Shown in pieces: positions 23,461 to 34,725 of a stretch of DNA of 64,000 nt. Every line of letters begins with the position of its first letter. Position 1 is the first letter of the stretch. The notes beneath the pieces were generated by a model. That model was given only the letters and a program-made list of their open reading frames with translations. It was not told the origin of the DNA and searched no databases. The stretch comes from Alnus glutinosa (lineage: Eukaryota; Streptophyta; Magnoliopsida; Fagales; Betulaceae). The translations under genes and the position numbers were made by a program. The DNA is taken from contig NC_084886.1 in the NCBI RefSeq assembly GCF_958979055.1, forward strand, positions 48,501,654 to 48,565,653, read 5' to 3'.

Positions 23461-26400
23461 ACTCGCACTTGGGTAATCATGTATCCATGTACTTTCAAGT
23501 TCAATGTATGACCTTAACACATGACTATCCGATAGAAATATACATAAGATCTTTTTCATGAAGACTCTTGCATACCAATACGTCTAGTAAAACTACTCAT
23601 AACATAAAAACCTCTCTCACAAAACAATGCTATATATGCTATGCATGAACTGGGGCTAATAATGCTGCTGATACTGATATGCTGCTGATACTGTTATGCT
23701 GCTGATATACTGATACTGCTGGTATGTATGCTCTATACTACATGCTCAATGTTCCGTGCTTGACCAGTATATATTTCACTACTGTGTCACGTTGAAATTA
23801 TGCAGTTGTTAAATCACGTCCTTTTAAAATTAAACAAATCCAGCATTTTATCCAACACTTTGAAATCATTCAAAACTTAATTTCTTTATAAAATCTACAC
23901 AGTTTCAACATGACATGTTCTCAAACAATTTGCATAATTTAAATCTCAACCGCAGAACTTAACACTTTAAATCTATTCAATACTTTTCACTCATACACTA
24001 TCTCTTTAACATCATTGATATAGTTTAAACATAATCGAAACTAAACAAATCATCTCAAAGCATATACATTTCATCATATGGTTGGTTCGGATTCATAAAC
24101 AATATATATATATTTTTATCAATCCAATACATATAAAAATATATATTTTCTCAGTGAGTGGAATACCCACCTTGGCTGCATTAGACTCCAACTCGAACTC
24201 TACATTGGAGAACCCATTGAAGTCTCCAATTATAACTCGATCCTGCAAACATCGGTAACATTAGACTACGTTATTGAACTCTATACTCTATGACACAAAA
24301 GCCACTCGCGTACTCACACGTCGCATTACTCGATCTCTAAAACCAATTAAGTTCCTTCAACTACTATTATGTCAATCCTCGCTTGTAGGTTTATATTTTA
24401 TCACTTATTATCCTTAAGATACTTCTATTATTCTACTTGTTTATTTATTATATTAACAATGCATATCTGATTCATATACATGTATATACATATTTATATA
24501 TATACAATATAAGTTAAGTTTATGCCTAACTTAACAGTACATTCAACACTTTATTTATATCAGTTTCTAATTATCCAAGTAGTTTTAGATTATAGAACTT
24601 TAATCTTATTTAACTAATTAATACAATAACTCTTATTAAACAAGATTACAATCACACTTTACAATATCCATTCTGTTATTAAACAAATCCAATAAAAATC
24701 CTCTAAACCGATAATCCATAACAAATTAACACAACTAATTCACTTAGCCTTCAATCCCCCAAATCAGCCCTCAAGATACTCCAAAGTTGAGTTTAACCAA
24801 CTAAAACCATTTGGCCATTAACCCAAAAATTACCAACAACCTCATACATAAGCCCTATTCGGCTAATACCCAACCATTTCCAAACAATATCAACTGGAAC
24901 CCGTCCACTAGGAACTCCTCTACAAACCCATCAAAAATCCAACTTCAAGAACACCAATCCATAATCACTTCAAATCAGCCCATCTAAACTACTCCAATTC
25001 AACCCATCTCCACTAAAACTCACATGGCTAGCACAAGAACTCAACCAAAAATTCCACCATTCATAGCCCTGCAAAACAGCTCTTCTAAACATCTCTATAC
25101 ACGGCCCACAGCAAGAGATTAACAAAACCCCTTCAAACTTAGGGATTCATACCTACACTTCAACAACATTAGAATTGAGGTTTTAGCCCAATCCTAAATC
25201 AACTTAAATTCAATATCAATCTAACCATTAAATTCAATCTTCAACAACAAAATACACTCATCAAAGATAGCCCATATAAACTACTTCAAAGCAGTAGCTA
25301 TCTAACCCAAAATCATCAAGAATCACATACATATACACCCACATATAGCTTCAATCAACCAGCATCAATCTAAAACACTGCTCAAAACACTACATGGCCA
25401 GCACACATCACACATAAAAATTCCATACTCCATCTCAACACACACATCACACACTGGCCGATCAAGAACACCAAAACTCCAAAATCACACACACTCCAAT
25501 AGCCACTGCCGACACACAACCAGCCCCAATACACAGCCAATACTCAGAGATCCCAACATCATAGTAACACAAAAATCACGGCTCAGCCGATCCAACCACA
25601 AACAGGAACTATAAAAATCAAATTAACTGTAAAGCCCCAAAATTATCAAACCCTAACTCCAAAATAATCAAATCAATTCCCAAAATAAATTATCATAGGT
25701 TATAAGAAATTACCCAAAGATTTTCATAGCAAATCCACCGAAAAACGCCACTGATTCCGTCGGAAAAGTCGCCGGAAATCACTTTGAAGAACCGGGTCTT
25801 ATTGGGCCATCGGGTCAATGGGTTTCCTTCGGCTTCACTGAGAATCGCGCCACTGGAGGTCTCTGTTCGTCGATTGTTTCCCCAGTCGCTGGAAATGGAT
25901 TCTAGCCGACGGAATACCCGCCTTCAAGCCGTTGGGTTCCGCGGGTCACGGGTTCTGGGTTGCGGGTCGCACGGGTTTGAGCTCACGGGTCGCGGGTCTA
26001 GGCTTCGGGTCTTCGTGGTTCGGCTCCTAGGTTCCGTCGGAGCTCCTCCATCGCCGGATTCCAGTCTCGGCCGCCGATCATGGAGGATCGGGTCCTCATG
26101 GGTTCAACGGGCTGCATCGGGTCCTTTCCGGATCGAGTCGCACCTCACAGATCCTCTCTTCCCCGTCACTCTCTCTCTCGGTTCTCTGCCTCTCTCTCCC
26201 GGTCTCTCTCTCACTCTCAATTTCTCTCTGTCTGTGCTCGGGCAAAAGGAAGAACGAAGAAAGAAGAAGAAAAGAGAAGAAAGAAGGAGAGGGATCCGGT
26301 GATGCAGGGGAGAAGGGAGAAAATGAGGGAAAAATTACTGAAATGCCCCTCACATTAAATTGAACTACATTTTACCCCTTACCTTAAACCCTTTATTTTT

Positions 26401-26510
26401 CAATTATATAAATATAATCACTTAAAATCTATTATTAATCTCATTTATCTAATAGACATAATTTATACATCACTAAATTTCATATTTAATTTCTTGGTCT
26501 TTACATCTGC

Positions 26511-27541
26511 ATTCCAAGCTTGATGTTATAATTAAAAATGGTGATTAGTTCTGGCCTCACGCTAGATCAAATGCTCTTATAGAGGTGCAAAGCAAGCTTC
26601 ATACAGTTGAGATAGGTGATACTGATTTGCTTGTGTAGAATTCTCGAAGTGGCCATTACAAGTGTTCGGACACCTGGGAAAGTTGAGAGAGGTGCATCCG
26701 AATGTCAGGTGGTGGAAGATTGTTTGGTCTCCCAAGTCTATCCACTGTCATTCCTTCCTTATTTGGCTTGTTTTTCGGGATGCTTTGGTCACAAAACAGC
26801 GAATGAATGGTTGGGGTTATACATGAAAGAATTTGTGTCTATTATGTTATGGAGCCCAAGAGAGCCGTGATAACATTTTCTTTAGGTGCAGTTTCAGTTG
26901 TTGGATTTGGAATGGAATCATGACTGATTGCTCTTTTCTCCATGTGCCTTTGGATTGGGAAAATATAGAAGACTGGTGTTTGAAGGTGCTGCAAGGAAAA
27001 AGCTAAAAGCTAGCTTGAGCCGGTTGTGCCTTGGAGCTACTATGTACAATTTATGGAGGCAGAGAAATGATCTCTTGCACAACAATACTCCGTGCACTAA
27101 GGAAGCAATCATGGCTCGTATTAAATGGGAAGCTCGGGCTAGGATCATGGCTAAAGGTCATTTCAAGCACCTCCATAATTCTATGGTTCTTTTTTTCTAG
27201 ATGGAACCTGCAGAATCTGATTTAGTGTGCTTTGTTTTGGAGTTGGGTGTTGCTGAATTTTTGTTGTTTTGTTTGTTGTTGTTTTTGAGCTCCTGTGCTT
27301 GTTCTGCTGCTTAGTAGTGTCTCAGTTTGATGTTGGGTTGGGTTTTAGGGTTTTGCTCCTTAGTCCTTGCGTGGTTGTAGGTGTTTGTTTGGGTTTGGCT
27401 TGTTTTGGCCCTAGGGTGGTTGTGTTCTTTCGGGACAGAGTTCCAGATTTTTTTATTTTTTTATTTTTTTTTCTGGAGTGTGTACTGTTTTGGTGTTCTA
27501 TAAAAGATTTTATTCATCTAATATATATATATCAAAAAACG
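26511..27541 (+). pseudogene. L1-type LINE, 3' part after the LTR insertion
   Basis: Resumes the LINE as HSKLDVIIKNGD followed by a TAG in place of the usual Trp, then FWPHARSNALIEVQSKLH. Several stops and frame changes follow. The zinc-binding reverse-transcriptase C-terminal region ends with LWRQRNDLLHNNTPCTKEA, as in other plant LINEs. A T/G-rich 3' UTR reaches an ATATATATCAAAAAAC tail at about 27541. The same family supplies the LINE at 63300-64000, whose corresponding sequence is LWRHRNDLLHGNTPRSEE. It is a dead copy. Confidence 0.85.
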
Positions 27542-27544
27542 GGG

Positions 27545-27722
27545 TAATGCTAGAAGTCTCTGTTGTGTCATTCTTGTGTCCCTCTAATAATGATGTAACT
27601 TTTAAAATCATAATTGCGGTTACGATTGATCACTATTGAATTTTTGATAAAATGATAATTTAAAAAACTACCTCATTAATAAAATGACACAAGAAGAACT
27701 AATAGAACTACTTCAAAAAAAT
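27545..27722. repeat. MITE-like inverted repeat next to the LINE tail
   Basis: The left edge GTAATGCTAGAAGTCTC...TGTGTCATTCTTGTG is mirrored by the right edge ATGACACAAGAAGAAC...AGAACTACTTC. The core carries ACTTTTAAAATCAT, a sequence seen in other small hairpins of this window. No target duplication was resolved. Confidence 0.4.
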
Positions 27723-28136
27723 GCTAAACCACAATGGACAATAACATATAATTTCCCGTGGTGCCCCAATTGTTTTTTTTTTGACATGGTACCCCAATTG
27801 TTTTGGAATTCTAACAATAATTTGGTGCCTAATTTGTTAGGTAATCGTAAGACAACCAATATGGGATGGACATATAAGAATAAGGTCTCATATATATATA
27901 GTGGACACATGTATATCATACGCACCAAAGAAAGAGGAGAGAGTAGATTTGATTATCGTTGCTATAGCAAAAAGTTGTGGGAGTCTTTGAAGTTTTTGGA
28001 CATGAATATCAAGGAAGCCTAAAATTAGAAAGAATAGTGAAGACATAAATATCAATGAACACGTGGAAGTGAGAAATAAGAAGCATGATTTGAGGCCATT
28101 TACACATTCTCTTCAATTTATCTATTAGGATTTTTT

Positions 28137-28325
28137 ATAATTATTTATCCAAATTTGAATAAATTTCGACAGGTAATTATGAGAAATCACTTATAGAATC
28201 CACCTGATTAAATAAAAATTAAGTTGTCTAACCACTTATCTAATCAGGTGAATCCCATAAGTAATCTCTCATAATCACCCATCCAAATTCTCTTAAATTC
28301 ATCCAAGCAAATAATTGTAAATGAT
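28137..28325. repeat. MITE-like element with about 75 bp imperfect inverted repeats
   Basis: The left arm containing GGTAATTATGAGAAATCAC and CCACCTGATTAAATA matches the reverse complement of the right arm (GGTGATTATGAGAGATTAC and TTCACCTGATTAGATAAG). No coding capacity. Confidence 0.6.
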
Positions 28326-29130
28326 CTTTATCCTAATTTGCCACCTGTTCATTTCCTCAAGGCACAATCTCCTATAATTTTTAATAATTTCATAGCCAAT
28401 AAGAGGGAAGGATAAATTGTAGGTGTCAAGAGAGGCGGTTTTTGTCCTAGCAAGGCTATCTTGTCCAAGTTAGCTCCCTACTCAGGTGAACTCCTGTTCG
28501 GACAAGAGGCCTTTTCTCACAAACCCCTGTTTAAAGAGAATGAGGTATAATAATAACAAAGATTTCCAATTTTAAAGGATTCTGATCCTTAAAAATTAAT
28601 TTTAAAAAATGAAATTCACCGATCAAATTAACCACATTTATATGTTTCCATGCAACAACGAATTTCTATTTACAACAATTAGTTTTATTCGTACGTTGGC
28701 TAATTATTGGTCTCACTTTATTCATGAAATGGATTAAATTGATATCTTCCCATCCTTTCATCTGAATTATATTATTCTTTATCTAACATTCAACCCTAAT
28801 GAATTTTATAAAGATTTTTTTTTTTTAATTGAATATGGGAACTGGTTATAAGAGAGAATTTTTCTCAATACTTCTGATCTGGAAGGAAGAGAGAGTGAAG
28901 GATCCTAAAACCAAAAAAGATGTGAGCTTCCCAACAACAAACATTGTCGCTTACTTGACCCATTTCCTGCCATTCATATGTATTTATGCATTGTTTTATA
29001 GAGAATTACGTTGATATATACTTCCATGCACTACAGGGAATGCAAGAGACGTGCTTTTATGAAAGAACTCTACAAATTTTTCACATCTATGATTTCATAT
29101 ACAAACATCTCTCTCTCTCTCTCTCTCTCC
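28326..29130. other. Intergenic spacer
   Basis: AT-rich DNA with no gene recognised. It ends in a (CT)n run at about 29109-29129 that abuts the CACTA-like element. Confidence 0.5.
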
Positions 29131-29409
29131 TGACAAAAAAAAAAAGAGCAAATTCTGGACGGTTTAAAACCGTCCAGAAATGCAAAAAAACCGTCTGGAA
29201 TCAATTCCAGATAGTTTTTTCTGGACGGTTTTAAACCATCCAGTATATAGAGTCGCTAAATAAATTTCTAGACGGTTTGGGCAAAACCGTCCGGAATTCC
29301 AGACGGTTTGACCCAAACCGTCCGGAATTCCAGACGGTTTGACCCAAACCGTCTAGAAACAGTTTTGGACGGTTTGGCCCAAAACCGTCCAGACTTACTT
29401 TTTTTCTTT

Positions 29410-29446
<37 letters not shown>

Positions 29447-30528
29447 TTTCGATTATTTTTTATATTAATTAGTTTTTTGATATTAAAACTAATTAATATG
29501 ATCTGAAATTCTGAATTAGTTTTTTGATATTGGATCAGTTCATACGCCGGCTGACGACAAAGAAGGAAAGAGGAAGAGAGATCCGGACAGCCACGGAGAA
29601 AGAGAGAGAGGAAGAAAGATCCGTCACCCACGCACATCGACCGGCGACAGAGAAAGATAAAGGAAGAGAGAACCGGCCGGAATACCACGTATTCCGGCCG
29701 AATCTCTCTCTGTATGTGGCCAAAGAGAGATACCGAGCGTGGGTTTCGGCCGGAAACCCAGACGACTTCACCAGATCCGGCCGGAAACCCAGACAGCCTC
29801 GCCAAATCCAGCACTCTCTCCCGTTGTCCCGATCTCGCCGTTCCGTAGAGATCTCGTCGCCCGTGTGAATCAACGAACCCAAAAAGGAAAGACCCCGCCC
29901 TTTAGATTGAAGTGTCGAAAAATAGCATTTTGCTTCACCCTCAAGGTTGTCGTTCGGCCGGCTGGGGTTCACATTTGCAATGTGGGGTTCGATCAGAGGG
30001 GCTGTAGTGCTGTACGCTTTCTTTGCTTGGGGAATATGCGTCATTTTGACATGCTTCTCAATTCGTGTCATTTTCTTTAGACGCATTTAAGCCGTTCATA
30101 GTGTGTCGATCTACAGCTGAAAAGTTAGGTGCCTATCCGTGCCATTTGAAAACTAATGAATTTTCAAACGGTTTGAAACAAACTGTGTTTAAATTTAGAG
30201 ACGGTTTAAAAAAAACTGTCTGAAAATTTATATCTCTGGACGGTTTTTTTCAAACCGTCCATAATTTTTTTTTTTTTTTTTCAATCCAAGCGATTTTTGT
30301 CACTATTTTTTTTTTAATATCAATAATTCCAGACAATTTTAAAAAAACCGTCTGGAAATGTAAATTCCCAGATGGTTACTTTCAAATCGTCTGTAAATTT
30401 ATGGACGATTTACTCAAACCGTCCATATTTATTTATTTAGAGACGGTTGTATAAAACCGTCTATAAAATTTTAATTTTAGACGGTTTCTAGAAAAAAACC
30501 GTCTATAATTGTCCTTTTTTTTGTAGTG
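29131..30528. mobile_element. CACTA-like (En/Spm) non-autonomous DNA transposon
   Basis: The right end at 30522-30528 is TGTAGTG preceded by a T run, the inverse of the CACTACAAAAAA terminus typical of CACTA elements. Both subterminal zones (29157-29395 and about 30165-30505) are packed with palindromic GGACGGTTT...AACCGTCC and AGACGGTTT motifs, as expected for transposase binding regions. The left end (CTGACAAAAAAAAAAA near 29130) looks decayed, so the left boundary is approximate and a 3 bp duplication was not confirmed. The centre (29520-30090) is GC-richer with CCGGCCGGAA repeats and no recognisable transposase, so it could be captured host sequence. Confidence 0.7.
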
Positions 30529-30536
30529 TCTATATT

Positions 30537-31150
30537 GTTGGGAAATATTCCCACTAATTAGTAAATGGGCCTAGAAGCCCAACTCGGCTCGTTTATTAAT
30601 CACAGTTCCAAAGAAGACCATTAATTGGGCCCGTCAACCGAGCCCATCGCTGGGCCCATGGGCTAGGACGTGTAATCCATTGCATGACCCGCCATGAGAA
30701 GACTAAGAATCCGAGATATCCAGAACGCGTCTCAAACACGTTACAACCCACGTCCCGGTCAATCATACCTCGGAACGTGGACACACATGATTTGTATACA
30801 AGAAGACATGCCCATCCAACACGTGGAAGTCACGTCCCAGAAGACACGAAGACCCACGTTTCGGACCGCGTGATTGTCCATGTTTCGAAAGTGGAGATCC
30901 ATGATCAGAGAGCCGGTTCCTACCATTTTCGAGGAAAACCGACTCTCCCTTCACTATACATACATACCTACATTTAAGTATTTATCTAACTGAAATTATT
31001 GTTATTGAGACATTTATACAAATTATTCAAAAAATTGACTAGAACATCGGAGTGGAACCAACCGACACTCCTAGCAAGCATTTTTACTGAGCTTACTATT
31101 TTGCAGGAAAGGACAGCATCAATTCTCCCGATGCTCGTGTAACAGAACCG
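30537..31150. mobile_element. Probable Ty3/gypsy-type LTR remnant
   Basis: Begins TGTTGGGAAATATTCCC. Near 31040-31110 it contains GACTAGAACATCGGAGTGG, a CCGACACTCC block and TTTTGCAGG, an order I recall from plant gypsy LTRs. The downstream end and target duplication were not found. Confidence 0.4.
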
Positions 31151-32066
31151 GAAATAATCTTAACACACACTCTTGTGATATTGTAGCAGGTGGAAGAAAA
31201 CCTTCCTCATGGATTTTTTTTTTTTTTTTTTTTTTAAAGTAATTCCTGATAGAATTGAAATCACGATTATTGTGTTGTATGTCTAACAAAACAAGAGAGA
31301 TGACTTAATGGGTTAGATGGAATGACTTCAGCTTAATATCAGCCATGTTCTCAGGATGAATCATCTCAAGGGAATTAATATTTTATTAATTTTCTTAGTG
31401 AATATCTTATGGAATGTATCTCAAAATTTAATTGGTAATGGACGAATTATGCATGCCCTATATTGCTGAGTATGCTAATTAAGAGCTCTAAACAACTTAT
31501 TATAAGAAAAAGAAAAGATATACTAAGAATATATAACCTTTTTTTTTTTAATTAATTATGTTGTCTATATAAGTTGTAATGTGGTAATATAGGACAAAGT
31601 TTCCTTGAAACTGAGTTTTAAAAAAATGAAATTGGTAAAGATTACATCTTTATCTAAATAGCTTATCTAGTCTAAATAGAAGTAGTAGTTTGAATAAGAG
31701 TCTTATCTCTTCTAGTGAGAAAATATGAGTAATAGTAGTTGTCTTCATTTAAAGTTCTATTTGAATAACAATAGGTTATCTAGTTGAATATACGGGATAA
31801 CTCTATCTACAATAGAGTCACACTCTTATATGGAATGATTTCAAATCGCGATTTGACTTAAGAATTTATGATATATTTACCCTTCAAAGAATGAAGTCGG
31901 TTGAATATACCCGTGTGAGTGAAAAAGAATTAACTCTGTACATCTCATGATATATGTTATATTATCATCTCATTAAAAAAAAAAAAAAAAAAAATCTTCA
32001 AGGAATTTCCAATACCCCTGATTCAATTAGCACCTGCAAAGATTTTCAAATTATATAGTAACTAGA
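31151..32066. other. Intergenic spacer downstream of FLA
   Basis: AT-rich with A and T runs. No gene or structured repeat was recognised. Confidence 0.5.
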
Positions 32067-32813
32067 CTAGATAGACCCCACGATTAACACCATCAAAGAG
32101 GTCACTAACAATTGAAGTGTTCCTCCATAGGACAACCATGGAGAAGGCCCTGGTTTTTGTGGACTGGAACTTGGTTGCGTGGGTGATGGGGCAGCTGCTA
32201 TAGCAGTTAGTGATGGTGAAGATGGCGCTGGAGATGTAGCCCCTGCAACAGGAGGACTTGAGCTGTTGGAGCAAGAAGATGAGGGAGAAGTTGTGTTGTT
32301 CTCCGGCATCGAAGTCGGTAGCAAAACCCCATCAATGCCATGGCAGCGGATGGAAGACCCGGCTGTACAAATATTTGGGCTAATGATTTTGACATTGTTG
32401 AGAGAGAAGTTTCTCCTGCCATTGTTGGAGATTCTGAGCATGCAGTCCGGCAGCGAGCTGGGTATGATGGAGCCTGTTGGGAGACGCTCCAAATCGTCGA
32501 AAAGCAGAGGCGAAGGGATGGAATGGCGGAGCAAGAAGGCGGAAACAGAGCCTGGTGCCATGACGTTCCTCGAGAGCATCCTGTCGTTGGGCATCAAGAA
32601 AGTGACGTTGGCTTGGATTGTTGAGTCGAGAGAGGCCATGTTGATGAGCGTGACGAAGGTGAAGTAGTTGGCTCTTTGCATCTCTTCAGTGGCGCCAAGA
32701 AGGCCCTGGTTTTGGTACTCTGAAGGAGTGTTGTTGATGGTGATGGAGGAGGCTGATGAGACGAGTGCGAGTGATCCTAGAAGAATTGACAATCTCACGA
32801 AGGCTGCTGCCAT
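32067..32813 (-). CDS. Fasciclin-like arabinogalactan protein (single FAS1 domain, GPI-anchor type)
   Basis: A single exon of 248 codons from the ATG at 32813. Residues 1-22 form a hydrophobic signal peptide. A FAS1-like domain spans about 35-165, with the H1-type stretch NVTFLMPNDRMLS. A Pro/Ser/Thr/Ala-rich region (about 170-225, many AP, SP and TP pairs) is a likely arabinogalactan O-glycosylation tract. The C-terminal LQLLVTSLMVLIVGSI is a hydrophobic tail typical of GPI-anchor addition. Asn-X-Ser/Thr sites include NVT, NFS and NNTT. FLAs are cell-surface glycoproteins linked to wall structure and adhesion. It resembles the short single-FAS1 group of Arabidopsis, from memory. No intron is needed, and the neighbouring genes are unrelated in function. 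Confidence 0.88.
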   Translation of the reverse strand: MAAAFVRLSILLGSLALVSSASSITINNTPSEYQNQGLLGATEEMQRANYFTFVTLINMASLDSTIQANVTFLMPNDRMLSRNVMAPGSVSAFLLRHSIPSPLLFDDLERLPTGSIIPSSLPDCMLRISNNGRRNFSLNNVKIISPNICTAGSSIRCHGIDGVLLPTSMPENNTTSPSSSCSNSSSPPVAGATSPAPSSPSLTAIAAAPSPTQPSSSPQKPGPSPWLSYGGTLQLLVTSLMVLIVGSI

Positions 32814-33719
32814 GGTGATCGTTTTCTGGTTGATGATGGCTGATGAACTCTCTGTCTCTCTGGTTCAAGTGGTGGTCTTATTATGAAGGGGGTGTGACTG
32901 ACATTGGCATGGGGGGACTAGATATTCCTTCAGAAAAAAAGAAAAAGAAAAAAACATTCATCCAGAAATAAAGAAAGGAGGTTAGCTCCCTTCAAAAAAA
33001 GAAAAAAAGAAAAAAAAGAAAGGAGGTTAGCTTGGGCATGCAACTGTGCTTCCTTAACAACTGAGTTTCACATCTTCTGCATGTATACTAGTATTTTAGG
33101 GGCAGAGTCTATATATTAGGGTTTCTTGTTGATGTTACTAACTAGATTTTGCATGATATAGCCATATAGGGCTCCAAGATTTCGGGTTTGTTTTGCAACG
33201 TTTTTTAGAGGGTCCTTTTTGGTTTTTAGTTGTGATATGACATTAAGGCGAGCGTTTTGTATTTTGAATTGTTCGTTAATGCTTTTTTTTAACCTATCCT
33301 AAAAAGCATTGACAAACGAGCCCAAATCCTTTCCGATACTCGATGTCTAAAGATGAATGGAAGGGTGGGATCAGTGTGATCTTTCAGTAAGTTTACATTC
33401 AACCTTGCTGCACAAAGTTTTACTACCAATCTTTCAGTAAGATTACATCCGCCAAATATTTTTGGCGGATGGTATTTTCCTAATTTCTTGCTTCAAGGTG
33501 AAGAGTATTCTTTCAGAGATTGAATAAACTGGCACGTGTCTAAAATGCATGTGATTGTCATATGTATTTTTAATTCTCATGTGAATTTTTAATAGAGCTC
33601 ACATGCATTTAATCATTTTGAACACATCAGTTTAATAAATTGAATCGGAAGAAAAACTTCATCTATTGTGAGGTGGCTCATCCAATGTAGAAATCCGAAT
33701 AACTCTGGAATAATTTTTT
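32814..33719. other. FLA 5' flank and spacer
   Basis: Purine-rich AAAGAAAAAG runs at 32935-33020, then AT-rich DNA. A region near 33530-33660 (ATGCATGTGATTGTC, then TTGAATCGGAAGAAAAAC) looks like another decayed MITE. No gene is visible. Confidence 0.4.
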
Positions 33720-34173
33720 GGGTTAAATACCCTATTGATACTTGAGTTTTAGGCTTTCTTAAATTTAGTATCTGAGTTTTCATTTGTTTCATAGGTGGTA
33801 CCTGAGTTAGGAGTAAAAACCCGTTTGGTACCTCTGTTACATTTTCTGTCCAAATATTAATGGTCAAAAGAGCCACCCCTCTTCTTCTTCTTCTTCTATT
33901 TTTTTTTTTCAATTTTTTTTTTTAAATTGTATTATTTTTATATAATTTTTTAAAGATTTTTTTTTATTTTTTTTTATTTTTTATTTTATATAGTGACACG
34001 TGTCAACTTTAGCGGTTGACACATAGCAGACCGTTAATATTTGGACAGAAAATGTAACAGATCTATCAAACGGGTTTTTATCCCTAACTCAGGTACCACC
34101 TATGAACAAATGAAAACTCAAGTACTAAATTTAAAAAAGCTTAAAACTCAAGTACCAATAGGGTATTTAACCC
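33720..34173. mobile_element. Mutator-like MITE with long terminal inverted repeats, 454 bp
   Basis: The left arm begins GGGTTAAATACCCTATTG at 33720. The right arm ends CAATAGGGTATTTAACCC at 34173, and the arms match imperfectly over about 140 bp. Flanking TAATTTTTT at 33711-33719 is repeated at 34174-34182, a 9 bp target duplication characteristic of Mutator-type elements. The core is T-rich and non-coding. Confidence 0.85.
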
Positions 34174-34725
34174 TAATTTTTTTTAACCGGAGATTATAAA
34201 CTGCAATGAAGCTGATTTCCCAAGCCATACACAATTTTCAGACAGATGTTCTGTCCAGTCAAGAACTTCAGGATCAGCTGACAACAAAAATTCCACCACC
34301 AAGCAGCAGAACAATTTGCTTCAAAAAAAGTGTACTTTGAATTATACAACATACAGTTTTCCTTTACGATGATAAGAGAACAAACTGAAAGTCGAAATAT
34401 CTGAAAGTAGATGGCCTGGGTGTAAAACTACAGACGAACGAATCTATGCGCATCCTAATCCTCCATGTAAAAAATGAAACATTCAAATTAACAGTTCATG
34501 TAAGAGGTCGTACAACAATCACCAAAATGCTGGGAAAACCACAGTTTCCCATTCTCTTGGTCCCATCCATTTTTACTCAGATTGCTGAAAGTTCCAAACA
34601 TTCAAATGGGCACAAGAAACAGAACATACCTAGTCCATCCACCAGCATGTTTAACTTTTGGAGAGAATAATTGAATAAAGGAATATCGCCAAATATATTC
34701 GTCTTGACAGGGAAAAAAAGACCTA

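Larger units (their letters stand above)
18787..26505 (-). mobile_element. LTR-type retroelement A, probably a solo LTR, interrupted by element B
   Basis: Starts TGTAACGAC and ends GGTCTTTACA, giving TG...CA termini. It is flanked by the 5 bp duplication TCTGC. Without element B (19737-23460) and one copy of its duplication it is about 3990 bp. No gag, protease, reverse transcriptase or integrase is recognisable in any frame, and I did not spot a second copy of its start, so a solo LTR or a large non-autonomous derivative fits best. The part near 25750-26300 is GC-rich with CT-rich runs like an LTR leader when read on the minus strand. Minus orientation is inferred from that. Confidence 0.7.

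Noticed and set aside
23308-23559. Open frames encoding Ile-Tyr repeats
   Set aside because: A direct product of the (AT)n microsatellite.
25784-26353. 172-codon open frame and its antisense partner in LTR element A
   Set aside because: Low-complexity Arg/Ser/Leu-rich translation of a GC-rich and CT-rich LTR leader. No gag or other domain.
29395-30086. Overlapping open frames on both strands of the CACTA core
   Set aside because: Homopolymer-derived Lys/Arg tracts and no transposase or host domain that I recognise.
29157-30505. Regularly repeated ACGGTTT...AACCGT palindromes resembling an array
   Set aside because: Not a CRISPR array: the spacing is irregular, the units are palindromic and diverged, and the arrays flank a CACTA-type end in a plant genome.
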